Source: Lethocerus indicus (lineage: Eukaryota > Arthropoda > Insecta > Hemiptera > Belostomatidae). From it: a stretch of 64,000 nucleotides of DNA. This document shows, one piece after another, positions 48,329 to 62,200 of the stretch. The DNA is taken from NCBI GenBank assembly GCA_019843655.1, contig JACDQD010000008.1:12682442-12746441 (forward strand), read 5' to 3'. A program made the translations under genes and the position numbers. A model generated the notes under the pieces. It saw only the letters and a program-made list of their open reading frames with translations, was not told the DNA's origin and ran no database searches. Every line of letters begins with the position of its first letter. Position 1 is the stretch's first letter.

Positions 48329-51300
48329 GGTTTTGAGGGAAATTTTAAACACGAGGATATCCGCACGTTCCCGCCTGGTATCTTGACGTCCTCGCGTCAA
48401 AACTAATTGCCGTCCAAATATACAGCCTGGAACGACTTATGACTCGTACGACGTTAACAAATTAGTTCCGAATTCAAACTCAATATTTATAGGCCGACGG
48501 ATATTTATCCGAAGGTCGATTATGAGGGAGATCGCCGTCATACCATACATAGAACGTGGTATACAAGCGATAGTCGTAATTTAAATTGATCGGCACTGAT
48601 AGCACTGACGAGATGTTGGCTAAGCGCTAAATAAAACAAGCGGAATGTAGATGAGTCAGCCATAAATATAAAAAATAATGTTCCTCTTAAGAACAAGCTA
48701 AATGAATGTAATGATAAATTGCCTGAGCACCATCCCCGTCTAGATTCTTGTCCTCTGGTGCAAGCACTCTTCAGGGTCGGGAACACCTCTTGAGGTGTAG
48801 GAGGGTTCTAGTGGGTTTTAAAGCGAGAATATATTAAAGCTTAAGAGTACTAAGCCATACTTTTTATGTGAGCGTTGATTTTCCTCTCTTTTAGTTTGTA
48901 ATTATAATTATCTTTCAATTATAAGTTATATTTACGTTTGTGTTCATCGTTCATTTTTTCTATGTTAAATTAAAATACAATGTACTTTGATAAAAACATA
49001 TTTGAAATCGTGTAATGAAACGTCTGCCAGGCGGGAATGAAATTTATAATGTTCAAATAGAGGAGAGTTGGAAGGGAGTCTTGCCAAGCAATAAAAGCAG
49101 TATTCTTTGGAGCATCCGCCTAAGACCTTACTTATCCTGGCTGTTGCCGTATTATATTACGGCCACTTCCTCTGATGATCTAGGTTTGTGAATATTCCCT
49201 GCCGAATTCATGCTTAAACTACAGTGATTTTACGTATTTCATGTTTAAATGTGTATAACCTGTTCGGCGGTAGAAGACTCTTCCCTTATAAGATAAACAG
49301 TATAAGGCAGATAAACGCTAGTTGGGCAGTATGTCGGTATCACTTTCACGTCTAGCGATAACGGGCTCATAAAGGTGATGGTACTATATAGTCATCTGGG
49401 CTGGAGTCATTGCCGGAATCAGAATAGTAGGGCCCTGTTTTGCGTAGCGGGAGGTCGTAAATCATTTCCGCCGGCCCCATAACCCGGGGGCCCGAGACCC
49501 GGCTTTACGACGCTCTAATGAACCTTGGAGAGCCCGTCACGCCCCAATAGCCCGGCCGATTGCTCGGTAGACGGGCTAGGAACCCGGTCTCGTTACTACA
49601 GTCCGACCTTAGGACTGCCTTCCAACCGCCATAGTGTTCCTATTCAGAAGCCTCAGTGCGCATGTAATAATAAACGCATTTTTAATTAATTTATTTATTT
49701 AGGGCGCTTTGTTCAGAAACGAGGAAGTGTCACTGACGAAGGTTTCTGCCCGCGAAGAAACAACGCCAAGAATGAGCCAACGATTGAGAAGAGCAAATTA
49801 GTTACCAATTAGTAAGGTTAATGTTGCAGCAGCGAGGTAGTGTTGAGATTCACGTGTTCCGAAACTTGATTATTTCCTCGAGCATAACCTATTCTAATCA
49901 CAATCGTGGGTAGGGAACACCGCGGACACCGACGGGGAGCGAGAACAGTTCTTCAAACACCGATCGTACTGGCACGTAGTAAGTACTTTAACACTTTCGA
50001 ACAATTATGATACTGATTTTCCCCGCGTTGCCAACAATTATGGGTCTGGGGGTGTGAAGCCCTCGGCGTCGGTTAAGTCATCGATGGCTCAAAACGGGGG
50101 CGGCCGGGGGGTGTCAAACTCCAGAACTCAATTTGAGCGGCGAAGCTTCAACCGCACGTTTCATGAGCCCTCGGCCTCTAACTCGGAGAATTGCGACGGA
50201 CTCAGACTAACTATTGTTTCCGACATCTTTTAAGCCAATTATATGGGGAATAGTGGAATACACTGGCGTTTCCTCATCAGTTGTAAACATATTAAATAAT
50301 TAATACGCTTAATCGTTTGAATTTTACTTCTATCAAATATCTAAGGTAAAAAATGTTGAAAATATAATGTATATTTATAAGTTAATCATTAGATCTCTAA
50401 GGTATTCTCACTAATAGCTCAATAATATAAGCTTAAACAGATTCTAATCTGTCCTGACAACACATCAGGGTTTTAGTTAATATTTCCTGTAAATTATAAT
50501 TAATTTACACAAATTATTCAGATCTGATATTATCATCGTTATGTTGACGTTCCAGAGGCATAACATTCAAAACTGACTCTCTTATCTATCTATTTAACTC
50601 CTGTATCTTATTTGCCTAATAATATACTGGACAAAAATACTGGACGAATTTTACAGTCAAAATGTTAGGATTGTAATAATAAATATATTTTTGTAAGTGT
50701 TATTATTATTAATATCTTCATTGATATCGAAACCTGAAATAATACTCGGGTCCCTTCTACTTCGGTCAGCCGATCGTAAATTATTTCCTCCTATAATTAA
50801 TCGAGACTTTACAATCGCGATTAAACTGCAGTAAATTGAGGCGTCCCGAGAGCGTCGAAATACATTGAGCTGCGGTCTTAGCGACAAAACCGATATTAGT
50901 AGACTTGTTAGTCACTTCGGTGAATGATTAATACAATCTCTCCCGTCCCGCCCGAGCGTATATTATCCGCCGTCCCCGTTCCCATTATATCGGTTTCCAT
51001 TATTTTCGGCACTGTCCCCATTTAAGCCGCGAGAGAATTGAAACGATCCGTCGCAAATAACGTCGAAATTATATAAACACGATTGAAACGGCATTGTGGC
51101 AGCTTTGGGGAGAAGTCGTACAATTTTTAAAGGCTTCAAAGAAACGTCCACTTTACATAATCGATTGAAAAAATATCGCATAAATGCACGAGAGTAAGAC
51201 GAAAAACGCCGGATGTGTATCCATTAAATCTTAATTGCGAACCCTTTTTTCATAATTAGAATATTATCTGTCGTAGAAATGATATTATTACATTTTACGT

Positions 51301-51420
51301 TTTGTTCTAGGGCAGCGAGGATAATCGGCTTCTGAAGTGCCGGTAGATAGCCTATAATGTCAGGTACGAAACTTATAAAGGTTTTTATTATGTTATTATA
51401 CGATATTAGACCGGAAAATG

Positions 51421-51453
51421 TATTTACCTATTATATACGAAAATAGGTAAATA
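51421..51453. repeat. Perfect 12-base inverted repeat
   Basis: TATTTACCTATT (51421-51432) is the exact complement of AATAGGTAAATA (51442-51453), with a nine-base loop. It is the longest perfect stem I found by eye. Its AT-rich arms raise the chance expectation. It might be a foldback remnant. Confidence 0.45.
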
Positions 51454-52209
51454 GTTCTTCAGAACGACACCAAGAAACTGAACACTGCTCGGTCAAACTG
51501 TGTACTACATATTCTTCCGTAAAGCGTTCACATTGTTAAAAAATGCTAAGGGAAGCGTGATCGTCAGCAGGTAGAAAATAATAAACAGTCCAATCACGCA
51601 ACTAGCCATATCGGGAGAGTTTTATTTAGCATATTGCGAGCCAGTAGTCTGACAAAGTGTTCTAGTTAGATGTGGAACTGAAAAGCCCAGGCGATTATAT
51701 GTAGGTCTGATTGGATACTTTTGAAAGCGCCGCAGCAAAAATCGTCTAAACTGCTGAAGCATACAGTACAGCCAATTTAATATGTTATGTATGACAGGCT
51801 CATTTGTCACGCGTGATGCTATGTGTCCGATAACGACAAAGGGCGTAATACGGATAGACCGATCACAATAGCGAGTTGTCTGGTGTATGACAGGAGAGAC
51901 CAGGTTAACGGACACAGTGTCGGGAGGATGCTGAGGCCCGTACGCAAAGCGGCGGTCCCGGTTTAAATGCTCGCGAGTCAAATCGGTTCCGATTCCCTCA
52001 GCTGCCAGATTGTGGGACGTATTAACTCCCGGTGGAGGTTGGAAAAGTTCCGTACAACGGATCGAACATAAAGAAAACCCCTCTTCGCTCCCGGCTCGGA
52101 CTGCAGACGACGAAGCGATAACGTAAAAACTGATCAGGGGAAAATTCCCGTTTGAAGAAAAAAAATGCTAACGCCAATGCATCTAATGGAGGCCTTAATA
52201 TTCATTTGA

Positions 52210-52219
52210 GGGGGGGGGG
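52210..52219. repeat. G10 homopolymer
   Basis: Ten consecutive G residues in otherwise AT-rich DNA, with a T10 run about 130 bases downstream. Confidence 0.95.
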
Positions 52220-55200
52220 AGGAATAAGAAGTCTCATTTTTCATAATGGAGCTCGGCCAACGAGTAACATAGTAACACCGGTTCCTCGCCTAATTTGACC
52301 CCCGTCTGAAAATCCCGGAGTGAATACTGCTCCTTTCAGTAGTCACTTATTTTTTTTTTTGGTTTTCAAGACAAAAATCTTCTGGCTTAACCGTGAACCG
52401 GATCGGGCATCGCAAACAAACTTCCAGTCCATAAAACGAAATCAAAGAGCCCTTTACGCGAACGAAAGGACGCTATAAATCAATCCAGAAATGCGGTATA
52501 TATAAAGTGATCCTTGGTGTACAAATAACGATCACTACCTTCCTTTAAGCTCCGTCAGAAAACATTTACCCGATCTGTTATTTCCTGTTACTCGACTATA
52601 TAGCCGACAGAGTGTTGAATGCCGTTTTACAAATCGTGGACATTAGAGGAAGCCCTAATTTATTATAAAGCTCCTATTTACGCGTGATGAATCCTGCTAA
52701 TACAACGAATGTATTGGCGGATTTTCACTAATGGACCACAGCAGTGATAGACAGTCATACCATTGATTGTTTAACTATAAAACGATCAGACTAACCGTGT
52801 AAAATTAAATTCGAATTCGCTGGGGGACGCTCGATTCGGTCATTGCGACAACTGGCAATCGGGTTTGTCCAGCTCAGCGCTTGGGAATGACTTTCTAGAG
52901 AGCAGGCTCCGTTCGCCTACTCAAAATAGATTAAGGTCAGCCGCCCGTATAAATCAGAGTCTGCCCGCCCCTCGCCACTCCCGGTTACGACGTCCGAAGA
53001 CTTTCAATCTTGTTCGAGGTCGAACATTTTGAATGCAATAAAAATGTATTATACTCTCATTTTCAGGCGCCATTTCAGAATCGGCGCCCGGCTCTACGTA
53101 GGGGCGATTGTTTGGGGGAATGAATTTATAATATTCTGTTCTACGGAATTTCGAGGCGATTATTTTTTGCTTCAGTGGTCTATCGTTATCTTTATCTGGT
53201 GTATTAACAACCGAATAACAATAATCAAAGGCTGCCCACAAATAAGCGCATAATAGGGCATTGTTTTAATCAATTTAATGCACTTGTTAGGTGGTCCGAG
53301 AGGGTTTTACATGCTTGCGATCTTCCGCCTCCAGTTACTGATTTGGTCTTATGACGAGTGGATATAGTGGATCGCGTTGCCAAAATGAGAATAGGAGATT
53401 TATCGTAACCTAAAATAGATGCTGACCAATAATAATTAAAATAAGCAGAATCAATTTAGGGAATCTATACCAGTCGGTATGTTGGAGGTCCAGCTTTGGA
53501 GCGGGCTACCGCCTTATCAAGTCTCAGGAATTGGTTGTTAGTGGGAAGAAAGGCCGGTCTCTATTTCCTGACTCATTAATAATGAGAGTCGCTCCCCGGT
53601 TCAGGACCCACTCAATATTTACGACGGAACCCGCGGGGGCATTGCAAGCGTCGGGACGCGGTTTACAAACACGGCCAGCCTTCAAAAGCCGAATTTTATT
53701 TTCCCAACCGAACCGGGTATAATTTTTTGACGAGGCCCCCAACCCCCGAAAGGTGGCCAGTACCCGTCGAGTAGGTATAAACTAGGGTCCATAATTTGCC
53801 ACAATATCAACTAAATTTGTAATATCACTTTCCCCATAGCGGAATTAGATTACAATCCCTCGTTAGGTTTTTCCGCTCTAACATTTTCCTAAGGCTCACG
53901 AACTCAATAAAGAAATCAATTTAAATTTCTACATACCTGCCGAGAATTTACTTACATAGGAAATAATAACTTCCTATAATAAGAATAGCTATCAATCCTT
54001 CGAAATGTTCTTATGATACTAATATAATTAAAGGGAGATGAGTATACTTTTTCCGTTTATCCACCTCGGGGTTCAATTAACGAGGATTTTTTCCACTGCA
54101 GAAATACTTCGGGAACGAAAACAGCGATGAATTATAAAGCTAGGCATGAGTCTGTCTTTTATTACTAAGCAAAGGAAATTGTTGGTTTTACTAGTTTACA
54201 TTTCTAATTATGACTTTACACAGACGGCGGTGAAAAACGCTCAGCGACCAATAAGCTTCAGCCACAATGTCCGTAAAAGAGTTCCCCTTTTTCCTTTTCT
54301 TCGCGGGTCAGCGCACATTATTTATTTTCCCGCCGTTAAAAACTCAGCCGCTGTCCGATGTCGCGTTTCCACGGGGCATTAATTTTCGCCAACTTGGCAC
54401 GGTGAAAAGACTGGCCCCCTTCCCCCGTTTCGCCTTTGCCCCAGGTCTGAACTTTCATATTTCGCGCATAACAAACGTTTGAATTGGCTCTCTGACAAAG
54501 TTTTCAGAGCAAAGGTCGTCCAAACGCCCAAACTGTATATTTACAGCGCAAAATACCTCCCCTCTTATCCCGCGATAATAATAATAAACAGGTTTTGTGA
54601 AAACACGTGGCCGGGAGGAAGTGGCCGATGGGAAAACCTGTCCGACAGAACTCAAAACAAGTTAACTCCTCAGTGCTAAACACTTAATACAGTCCGCGAT
54701 ACAAGCTCGGATACTCTGCTATTGCATTGTGTTCAAAGCGTATTGGTACAAAGGCGTACAATGAACTGGTGCTTTTATGGGTTAGAAATACTATATTAAA
54801 AAAAATTCATTATATCACTTGGACATGAGTCTGAACACTGAAGTTTAATCTCGAAAATCAGTTTCTCATTGCCAGATCAAAATCAGTCTCTTCCAAACGT
54901 ACTGGGGCCGAATAAAAAATAATTTGGTTTTAGTTCATTCACTCGTCCAGTTGGCATGCAAATTTAGTCACAACACTGGTTGGCTTGAATCAAAGTTACA
55001 AAGCAGTCGATCGGCAAGAATGAAGAAAACACCTGGCAACAATCGAGGGAATACATTTGAAATACACTTCATAAAATCCTCCACTCTTAAAGAAATAATG
55101 GGCATAATTAAACATATAACATAATTCCATGTAATGTCCCTTAACTGTACAGTACTGACAAACGCAATTCTTATAGAAGTGTCTTACTGTATGGAAGGTG

Positions 55201-57322
55201 GCATTAGTCCCAAAACAAAAATCATACGCTCATTCTGTATTGCCTCTACATGACATCGGAAATTGGTAGTATTCTATATTTTAACAGGTACAAAAAAGTT
55301 ACAGGCAATGTTTCAATTTAAGCAATAACGCGCTGTGAAAATAACCAGTGTTGAACAAAAATGTTAATAGTGTCTGCTTCCGAATTTAAACGAACGGGGC
55401 AACTGAACCCCGCGGGGCCGTGAACTAGTCGGCCAAACAGAAGATTATATTCGGTGGGGAGAAAATAAAATTTACCCGTAACTACGTTCGGTAGTTTCAT
55501 TGCGCCGGGCGCTGGTCGGTCGGTGTCGGGGCGTTGGCACCGGGGGTCGGGGCCGGTAAAAATAGTGCCCCCGGTCATTAAGAGCGGGAGGCCCTGCCGC
55601 TGGATCCCGTTACATAATGCCCGGCAGCGAACAGGCCAAAGACCTAAATATTAGCGCCCCCGCCCATGCCGACAGGCCCAATACAAACAGAGCCCAAGCG
55701 CTCTGTCGCCGCCGCGACCGCTGCACTTGTACAGAAATAGACGGTGTTGCCACCGAGTTTATATTTCACCCGCTCGAAAACCGGATTTTAAGCCGCGAGG
55801 GCCATCATCACCGGCGGAATTCAGGTAGGCGAAAATACGTTCGGCCTCTCCATGGCGACTCTGGACGATACAAACAACCGGCGATTACTCCGAATCGAGC
55901 GTTATCGAAACGCAGGAGGGTGGTGGCAACCCGATATTAAGCACCGCGATTAGGCCGGCTCCTGTTTAATATTTGATTTGATCGGCCTCTGATATTTGAT
56001 ACGTTTTAATATATCGAACACGAGTCGCGTTGAGAATATATCACTGCAGCTCACTGGCCGTCCCGAATGGGTTGAGCGAAAATCGTTTTCTTCAAACGGT
56101 ACCGAGTTCACAAATACAGTTCCCAATATATCGGGTTATGAAAAACTAATTCGGGATCAGTTACTCGATGCTGGTATTGATTTTCGCGCTATCGATCGAA
56201 AAGTGATATGTAAGAAAAATACTGAGGATGTCGTTGAAAATATAAATATTGTAAACTGTGAAAAAGGGTTATTTGTCAAGAATTAAAAGTCGACGTTCCC
56301 GAATAATGAAATAGCATATTTTAAATATAACAGAAGTCCCGTAACAACAAAATGAGTTTATTTAAACAACTGATTCTGAGACGAGGATGTATAAATACAA
56401 ATCACCGACTTAATAATGTAAGCGACTCAAGTATATTAAACCTTCAATTTTCATATAAAACCTCCTGTAAACGGTTCACGGTCCTTTGAGACATTTAATT
56501 CCACACACGGAAGGCAGCTGTTCCCGCCCTATCGGTTCCATTTAGCCTCATTCGAGATTGGGCGGGCCTCAGGGGTTAAACGCTCCTAAATTTTGCTGCT
56601 CCACTTTCGGCTTAATTACATTCGGCCCGCCCGTGAGCAAGACTCTGTTTACTGTTTATGGACCGGGGGGCGAGATTATAAACGAGGCCTGAAATCGCTG
56701 AGGTCGGAGAATACTCCCGACGAGAGGAATCGTGATGGCATCTAAATTATTCGGCGCCTACCCTGTCAGTATACTATTTAAAAATCCATTATTTTTCGCT
56801 TTGTTTACTAATTTATCGATAATAATTATATAGCACCAAAAATTAGACCCAACGTTTGTATGTCCTTTAATCATTATCATACTCCAATTATTTGAGTGTA
56901 CAATAAATATCGGTCAGTAATAGAATAACGATTGATTGAGATGATACGAATGTTGAGACTACAGAAATATTAAATAGTGTATTACAGCAATTCATTTATA
57001 CGGCAATTACCATACTACGGTGTTACAATACTGTTTATGACGTTTATAAAGGTAATGGACCTCAATGACTGTTATGTAACCATAATAAAATTTCGGAGCC
57101 ATTGAGAGAACATCGTTGGACACTTGTGCTTCTGATAATTTTCATTGTCTGGCCCCAATTCATTGTTGGAGAAGGTTGAAGCAAACTCCGGACCGAAACG
57201 TTTATTTTTAAAGTGGCCACGCGTGAATCTGAAACACGCCGATTTTCGGCCAATCGTCTTCAGGCCTTTCGTCAGGAAAAAAGTGAACTGAGGGACCTCG
57301 AGAGGGAAGCCTCTTCCCAGAG

Positions 57323-57399
57323 CCTCCTCCCTCCCTCCCTTCCTCCCTCACTCTCTCTCTCGCATTCTATTTCCCTCTACCCCTATCTCTCTCCCGCTC
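57323..57399. repeat. Polypyrimidine tract (CCTCC then CT-rich)
   Basis: About 77 bases of mostly C/T, beginning with CCTCC-type units and turning into CT dinucleotides. It resembles the tract at 17.7 kb. No downstream AG-bounded exon with coding character was recognised. Confidence 0.85.
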
Positions 57400-59049
57400 A
57401 GATTGTCTATTTAGAGAGGTTTTAAATGAGAGGGCCCCGGAATTTCAGAGATTCCTCGGCCAATGACGCACGCGCCGCACGAGTCGAAACTCGGCCCCTG
57501 GGTCCCGAAAAGCTTACTTGGCCTACCATTTCCAAACGGACTACCGTCTCCAACCTAACGTGCACTGTTGCACTTTCGAACCGTACATCAACGCATTCAA
57601 GAACGACGATAACTTCTAAGTTTGAATATACAGGCGTGGGGAATCATTTTCCGACAGATTCGGATATTAAAAATTCATATAACGCCTCGTAATGAACTTA
57701 TTTTTCGACAGCTTATTGTTTATGACTTTTCCGGTCATATTTCTACATCAACCTGCCGGCAGAATGGTTTATGCAAATACGATTGAGAGATAGACGGAAA
57801 ATAAAGGCAAACAGAGTTGAAAACAGAACAAACAGAACGGTCGTTACGCGGACGGAGGCGCCCTTTGTTATACGGAGTTGTGGAACGCTTTCTGTGGAAA
57901 TATGAATAGAAGGAAAATGGACGCGGGGGATGCTAGGGGTTGGCCAAGCCGCGCCCTAGTGATGATAATAAATGCTAGCATTATGATAGAATGCAAGAGT
58001 TTTGCGGGAAGAAGGTAATATGGGGATCACCCGGGTTGGAAGTTTCTATCCTGACTTTCAACATCAACTCCGAAAGACCCGACAGGCTTCTAAGGGCTGA
58101 CTCTTCTATACAGTGTTGCACACCACAATACCCCTATATAAACATTGTCCCGGAGCTCATAAACGTTTGGTGATCGTTTCTCGCGAGCAATAAAAACAAT
58201 TTTGCTTTCAAGTGTGAGCCTGAGCGCGTACAATACTGCATGTCTGTGAAGTAGTTCAGACCGGAGAAAAGTCAATATATTTTAATTATTATACCGGCAT
58301 GAGAAATACATTACCATTCTTGCTGGTATGCTACTAAGGAAGGCGAGCAGTGAAATCCTTGTACAGCTTACCAAATAAAAGAGTGGAACCGGAGGGCCGC
58401 AAGAGTGATGATATACCGAAATCTTAGTGGATTCCCGAACTAATAGTTTTAATTGTTACCTATACCTCCTCTAAAATACACCTGGATCCATTTGAAATAA
58501 TGTAATATTTAAATTTATAAGAATTAACCAACAATTTCCAACCTTCTTAGCAATTGGAATTCGAGAAATACTGATCTGAAATTCAGGTTCCACGATGTTG
58601 GCATCAATCAAATTACTGAGACTTGACTTGTACTGAAACTTTGTATAAAAGCGGGGGCTATAAAGGCGCCTTCTTGAAAAGGACTAAACGGGTTTTACGA
58701 GCGTTAAAACATTTAACACAATTCTCGAACTGCCGCTCATTCGACGTCATGACTGTACCGACAGAAGTGAAGTTTTACGCAATTATAGACTACTTTCAAC
58801 CAATTCCAAACTTTCGTCAACTGTGTTATGCAATAATTTCTGAAGTATAAATTCCGATATTAATTTTCAAATAAACTTAATATTACCCTCCACTGTATAA
58901 TTCATACAACAAATATTCTAAATATCGAAATGTTCGCAGGAATAATTTCGGAAGCTAGTTTAGAATACCTTTTTTGAGGTCTGCGATACCGTAGAGTTCG
59001 GATACATATATATACACGCACATGACAAACAGACACCCACCGCAGTACA

Positions 59050-59073
59050 AGTGACAGTGATAGTGCAGTGAGG
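59050..59073 (+). repeat. Imperfect AGTGNN tandem repeat beside the hammerhead-like element
   Basis: AGTG occurs four times at five- or six-base spacing within 24 bases. It lies about 40 bases before the hammerhead-like core and may belong to the same element. The copy number is small. Confidence 0.35.
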
Positions 59074-59111
59074 ATGCCCAAAAAATCCAGAGTGCCAAAG
59101 TGACTAACACC

Positions 59112-59159
59112 GCTACTGAAGATGACGAGCAGCCGAAACCGGTCTAGCAAAAGACCAAA
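59112..59159 (+). ncRNA. Hammerhead-ribozyme-like element (minimal type I layout), likely remnant of a retroelement repeat
   Basis: The segments run in type I hammerhead order. Stem I 5' strand GCTA is at 59112-59115. Core CTGAAGA (matching CUGANGA) is at 59116-59122. A 12-base stem II region is at 59123-59134. GAAA is at 59135-59138. The palindrome ACCGGT at 59138-59143 supplies a very short stem III that would work best as a dimer. C at 59144 sits at the cleavage position, and TAGC at 59145-59148 pairs fully with GCTA. Minimal type I hammerheads with tiny stem III are known from Penelope-like elements and retrozymes. The weak point is stem II: the first pair would be U-C, or one base is bulged and an A-C mismatch remains. 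No outer stem I helix is visible. The flanking 59.0-59.25 kb has no reverse transcriptase. It could be a decayed copy or a look-alike repeat. Confidence 0.4.
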
Positions 59160-59250
59160 CCAGCGAGAGGAGGCAGAAACGGGATTTCGGATGCCTTATA
59201 GGAGTTGGACAGCTCCTACAATTTGCGAAGGTTGTGGACATAGTTTTAGC

Positions 59251-62200
59251 TAATTGGGAATATCAGACATCAGCATAAACCTTTCGTGAAAACATAACTA
59301 ACTCCGAGTGCACTGACAACTTAATTTCCAGTAATATTAATCACCTTCGAATAACAGGTACGCCTTTTCCAAGAATTGAGCGGAAATGTAATTCGGCTGT
59401 AAGCTGATGATGCCCAATTCGTCAGGCGGTCAATGTTCGTTTGAACTCAATTGTCAATGCGTACTTAAAATAAAAGAACTGTATCCGATTAATTTTCCGC
59501 CGTATAATTAATCGGCCGCTGGCATGTACATTTTTCTAATTCGAAACAGCCGATAATAAATAATTGTGACCTGAGTAAACTCGTATTTAATGAAATTTCA
59601 TTTTCCCTGGACGAACATCAAGGCTAGCAAGCTATGTTCATGTTAGCCAGGCGGTAGGGGCCGCCGGCTGATTGACACTGACAAGTTTGACACAACGCAC
59701 GCGGACGCTTGTCAAACTCTGAAAACAGGACAACTCCCTCTGCAACTCAAATTAAACAATTTCATCGATTATTCCTCTAACTTTTGCTTCGTTGGTGTAC
59801 CCCGAATTTCTACCACCTATGATTTTTGTCTCGGCCAGCGCTATATTTTCGTTGTTTTTGACACAATGCTGGAATTATTGATGAAATTTTTGGAAGAAGA
59901 TGAACTTATACGTTTTTGACCTAACTAGCTTTCGTTACGTTGCACTGCCAAACTCACACTTTGAGGAAACTTCAGAAGAATATAGGCCTGTGAAAGAATC
60001 CCTATATTATTATTCCTTATTAATTATTTCCTTTCAATGTACAATTTGAATTGAAATTTTCGTCCGAAAGACTTTGCGGAAATACCCGAAATACAAAAAC
60101 GTTCGCCCCTAATAAGATCACCCGCGTACAACGGGGCAGATGCTAAACTGTAATGACAGCACTGTGTCGAGGGTTAGTATCGCTTGCGCCGTGTCTTCAC
60201 CAACACGAGAGGACCAGTCCATCAAACAGAAATAATTTCATTTAAACTTTACTCATACATAAGTGCAAGGAGATGTTTTTTGATATATTACACGCTTTAT
60301 TATTTACATATATAATTCCTTGTTAGTTTTGCTTCTGATATGAAACTTAGTAACTAGTATTGTTTCCATTATTTTGTAAAATATATTCTATGGTTTTTTT
60401 TATCCCTTTCCTCTATTACTTATATTTGTGTAGTGTATTGGTATATTTATTAGTATATTTTGTGTTTCTGTTGCAATCATAAACTGTTGAAAAAAATGTT
60501 CTCGAAAAACCGCATTAAACGTAATTTATTGGAGACATATGTGTGCCCTATAGAATAATTTTCAATACACAAATTTTTAGTGTTTCATGTGTTGATATTC
60601 ATATTATTAAGTCTTGATATTTAAATTGGCTTTAATATTATTATCAGAAAAAGAGTCATAGCATTTTAAAAAATGTCTATTTTTGATGTTGCATGAATCG
60701 TCACATGTTTCATTTCATTCAGGGTGAGCTAGTAAATATTATAGAGTATACAGAAAGTCCTATAGTACGGAATCGCTTTTAGAATTTACTATAACGCTGT
60801 GTGGCGATGTTTTCGTATATCAAGAGGCGGTGTGATCCGCAGGGATTACGTTTCAGAAATGGGATTCGACGTCAGGTTATTGTGGAAGGCTGTGACGTCG
60901 TGTTTGGGGGCGGGGATGGGGCGGCCGGATAATGATATGTTTACTGGAGGATTGCCGCCATAAAATCCGGGCTGTAAATCCCCCGGGGAGGAGGAGACGG
61001 TTCCGGTTTTTGTTGTGCCGCGCTCGCTGTTGGTTAGGGCGCTGTCGGGGCTACCCCATTGTGCCCGACGTGCCCCCCCCTATTTAATCGACCACCTGTT
61101 TATACTTGTAACCGTTTAATTCCGCCCACACACGGTCCCGCGTTTTACACGTTCCTCTTTCAAGGGGAGGAGGCGGCCCCGTTTAATTGTCCGGAAACGT
61201 CCCGCTCGCTTTACCTCCAAGAACAACGAGACGCTTCAACGAGGGACCTCTGAAAATATTTAGTATTCGGCTGACTACTCTTCGTGGACTATCTAGTTTT
61301 TTAATTCTACCCCAGTACGCGTACAATGCGAAAGTAAAACATAACAAGACTATGCCCGATATAACTGTGGAATTCCTAATGATAAACAAACAATGCGAGG
61401 GGCATGACTCAGCCAGTAACACATACTGGACAAAGAAATCAAACAGAGTATAATAAGTCAGCGAGTGTAAAAATAAACAACAAACGTATCCGTGTTAGGA
61501 ATACAAAACATAACGAGGATATTATTCCGGTTTTTCTAACAAGACTATCTAGTTTTGTCCGCTATACATCACTTAAAATCGTGAAATAATTAATCACGGT
61601 TGCAGACTTTGGTGGAGAAGTCCGTTTCTACTCTGATCCACCGTTGTGTCCGATGCATTTCCCATCCGTTTTCGCCTGGTCAGGATTGAACTGTGTTTTG
61701 CCAACAGGGGCCCGACAACAGAGAGCGACGTTAGAAATAAACGGAAATATACTACGGTTTGGGTAAATAAGGAGCGAGGCAGGGAGCGAGGATCCATCGC
61801 CGGCCGGGGGCCGTAAATCAGACCGACTAAATTCGGCGCGACGTCGGGCGATAATTGATTTACGAGGCGGGGCTTAAAATTGATACAGGTTTTGGAAAAA
61901 TTTACCGAATCCGAGTATACCTGTGAAGGTGTAAATCTGTTGGCGGGTACGATCCCTGGCTCCGGCCAACGGCGCAGACCCCCGCCACTTGAGTGTTTCT
62001 CTTTTACCGCGGAGATCATGTTTACACCTGACATCAGATTTACGATTTGTTTCAATATCCTTCGCGTTGGCGGCCCCACTCGTAAACTGTACTGTGGTCC
62101 ACTATTTATAGACGGGATTCGTCATCGCGCCGAAGAAACGGGGAGCCCCCGTATCGGTTACCGAATTAGTATCAACAGTTACGAATAAACTAATCTAAAT

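Larger units (their letters stand above)
41473..59049. other. Non-coding stretch with CpG-rich islands
   Basis: GC- and CpG-rich islands lie at about 43.78-44.12 and 55.49-55.90 kb and could be promoters or unmethylated regulatory DNA, but no TATA or initiator arrangement next to a coding exon was found. The 96-codon frame at 55,996-56,286 starts only from TTG and has no recognised domain. The other frames are likewise unsupported. Confidence 0.65.

Noticed and set aside
55996..56286. 96-codon frame that looks superficially protein-like
   Set aside because: It begins at TTG with no ATG near its start, and no family is recognised. Could be an internal exon, but nothing supports that.
61594..62079. 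Longest open frame, 161 codons, minus strand
   Set aside because: It overlaps a 102-codon + strand frame, has no recognisable domain or codon bias, and frames of this length are expected by chance in a low-stop GC patch.
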